Assembly: GCA_015680685.1 (NCBI GenBank)
Contig: MNCI01027496.1
Location: forward strand, 341,480-405,479
Source of the DNA: Gnetum montanum
Taxonomy: Eukaryota; Streptophyta; Gnetopsida; Gnetales; Gnetaceae
Reading direction: 5' to 3'
DNA: 64,000 nucleotides
Shown piece after piece: positions 63,606 through 64,000 of this stretch. The first letter of the stretch is position 1. Each line of letters begins with the position of its first letter. The notes beneath the pieces are model-generated. The model was not told where the DNA came from and made no database searches. It saw only the letters and a program-made list of their open reading frames with translations. A program made the translations under genes and the position numbers.

Positions 63606-64000
63606 GAAGCCTGGAACCTGCCTCCACTTAAGAAGAGCAATATTCAACTAGAGCTAGTTGACCAGTCCATCACCATTCCCTTGGGATTGGTGGAGGACAT
63701 TGTTACCACTGTGTGTGGTTGGTCATACCCAGCTAATTTCTTGGTGATAGAAGTCAACAACAACAAAGGGAACTTCCAATTATAATGGAAAGGGCATGGC
63801 TAAGTACAATAGATGCATTCCTAAGAATCTACGATCTTTCCTTGGAAATATCTAAGGAAAATATTTATGGAAAGATTGAGAAGAAGAAATTTCCATGCAT
63901 CACATACAGTGACTCAGAGGGTGATGACATGGAGGAATGCGTAGCATTTCCTGCATGTAACCAGTGTGCACCAGAGGATAACATACAAAGGTGCCTGTAT
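63606..64000 (+). pseudogene. Protease of element H (partial, after gap)
   Basis: Begins after the active site: AWNLPPLKKSNIQLELVDQS, IPLGLVEDIVTTVCGWSYPA, FLVIEVNNNKGN, then a one-base frameshift, IMERAWLSTIDAFLRI, SLEISKEN, KKKFPCITYSDSEGD and the cysteine linker CNQCAPEDNIQRCLY at the window end. The DSG active-site codons would lie in the gap. Confidence 0.75.

Larger units (their letters stand above)
60593..64000 (+). mobile_element. Element H: Athila-like retrotransposon, 5' part
   Basis: Inserted into F's ORF3 after CCATT. Has 5' LTR, a near-perfect PBS, gag and protease; continues past the window. The PBS differs from the tRNA-Asp complement by a single base and GATATC sites are intact with CpG, so H is probably the youngest Athila-like copy here. 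The 63512-63605 segment is an assembly gap region. Confidence 0.88.

Overview
This 64 kb window is intergenic DNA from a plant nuclear genome, most likely a seed plant. It is built almost entirely of old, nested, decayed LTR retrotransposons. I found no host protein-coding gene, rRNA or functional tRNA gene. The plant assignment rests on the families: Ty3/gypsy elements of the non-chromodomain Athila/Tat type, with a primer-binding site close to TGGCGCCGTTGCCGGGGA (the complement of plant tRNA-Asp). Genus cannot be read from this window. The age and depth of decay suit a genome that removes repeats slowly, such as a conifer or another large-genome plant, but this is not diagnostic.

Most elements are one superfamily, recognised by LTRs that start TGATGAG and end CTCATCA, a palindrome-rich U3, TATAAATA, an AATAAA signal and a conserved 3' end. 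The inferred full order is 5' LTR, PBS, gag (N-terminal domain, Arg/Ser/His-rich region, capsid-like core, compact zinc knuckle), Pro/Gln linker, protease, RT, RNase H, integrase, 1.5-2 kb spacer, a third ORF (ORF3) in the position where Athila elements carry an env-like gene, polypurine tract and 3' LTR.

Layout. 1-2134: leader, ORF3 and 3' LTR of an element entering from the left. 2135-4463: non-coding DNA with SINE-like units. 4464-8978 (E1) and 9424-11207 plus 19141-23340 (E2): two copies of one rearranged element in which gag is joined at a fold-back hairpin to an inverted ORF3. E2 is split by element A (11208-19140, TSD ATAAG), which has gag and protease but no RT to integrase and carries a reversed solo LTR at 14109-14969. 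24016-60592 is one host element F in three pieces. Element D (24538-41270) sits in its gag-protease linker and contains a second, Tat/Ogre-like gag-protease element C (33066-40567). Element G (45122-57402, TSD ATAGT/ATAGC) sits in F's integrase. Element H starts at 60593 inside F's ORF3 and runs off the right end; it holds assembly gaps at 63512-63605.

None of the elements looks autonomous now. Many reading frames are kept over kilobases but broken by in-frame stops that mostly look like C-to-T or G-to-A changes (CAG to TAG, CGA to TGA, TGG to TGA), as expected of long-term cytosine methylation. The parts most worth following up are the recurrent ORF3 with its own TATA box and possible intron, the GATATC palindrome arrays with 14/17 bp spacing in U3, the repeated polypurine-like motif inside each element, and the E1/E2 fold-back.
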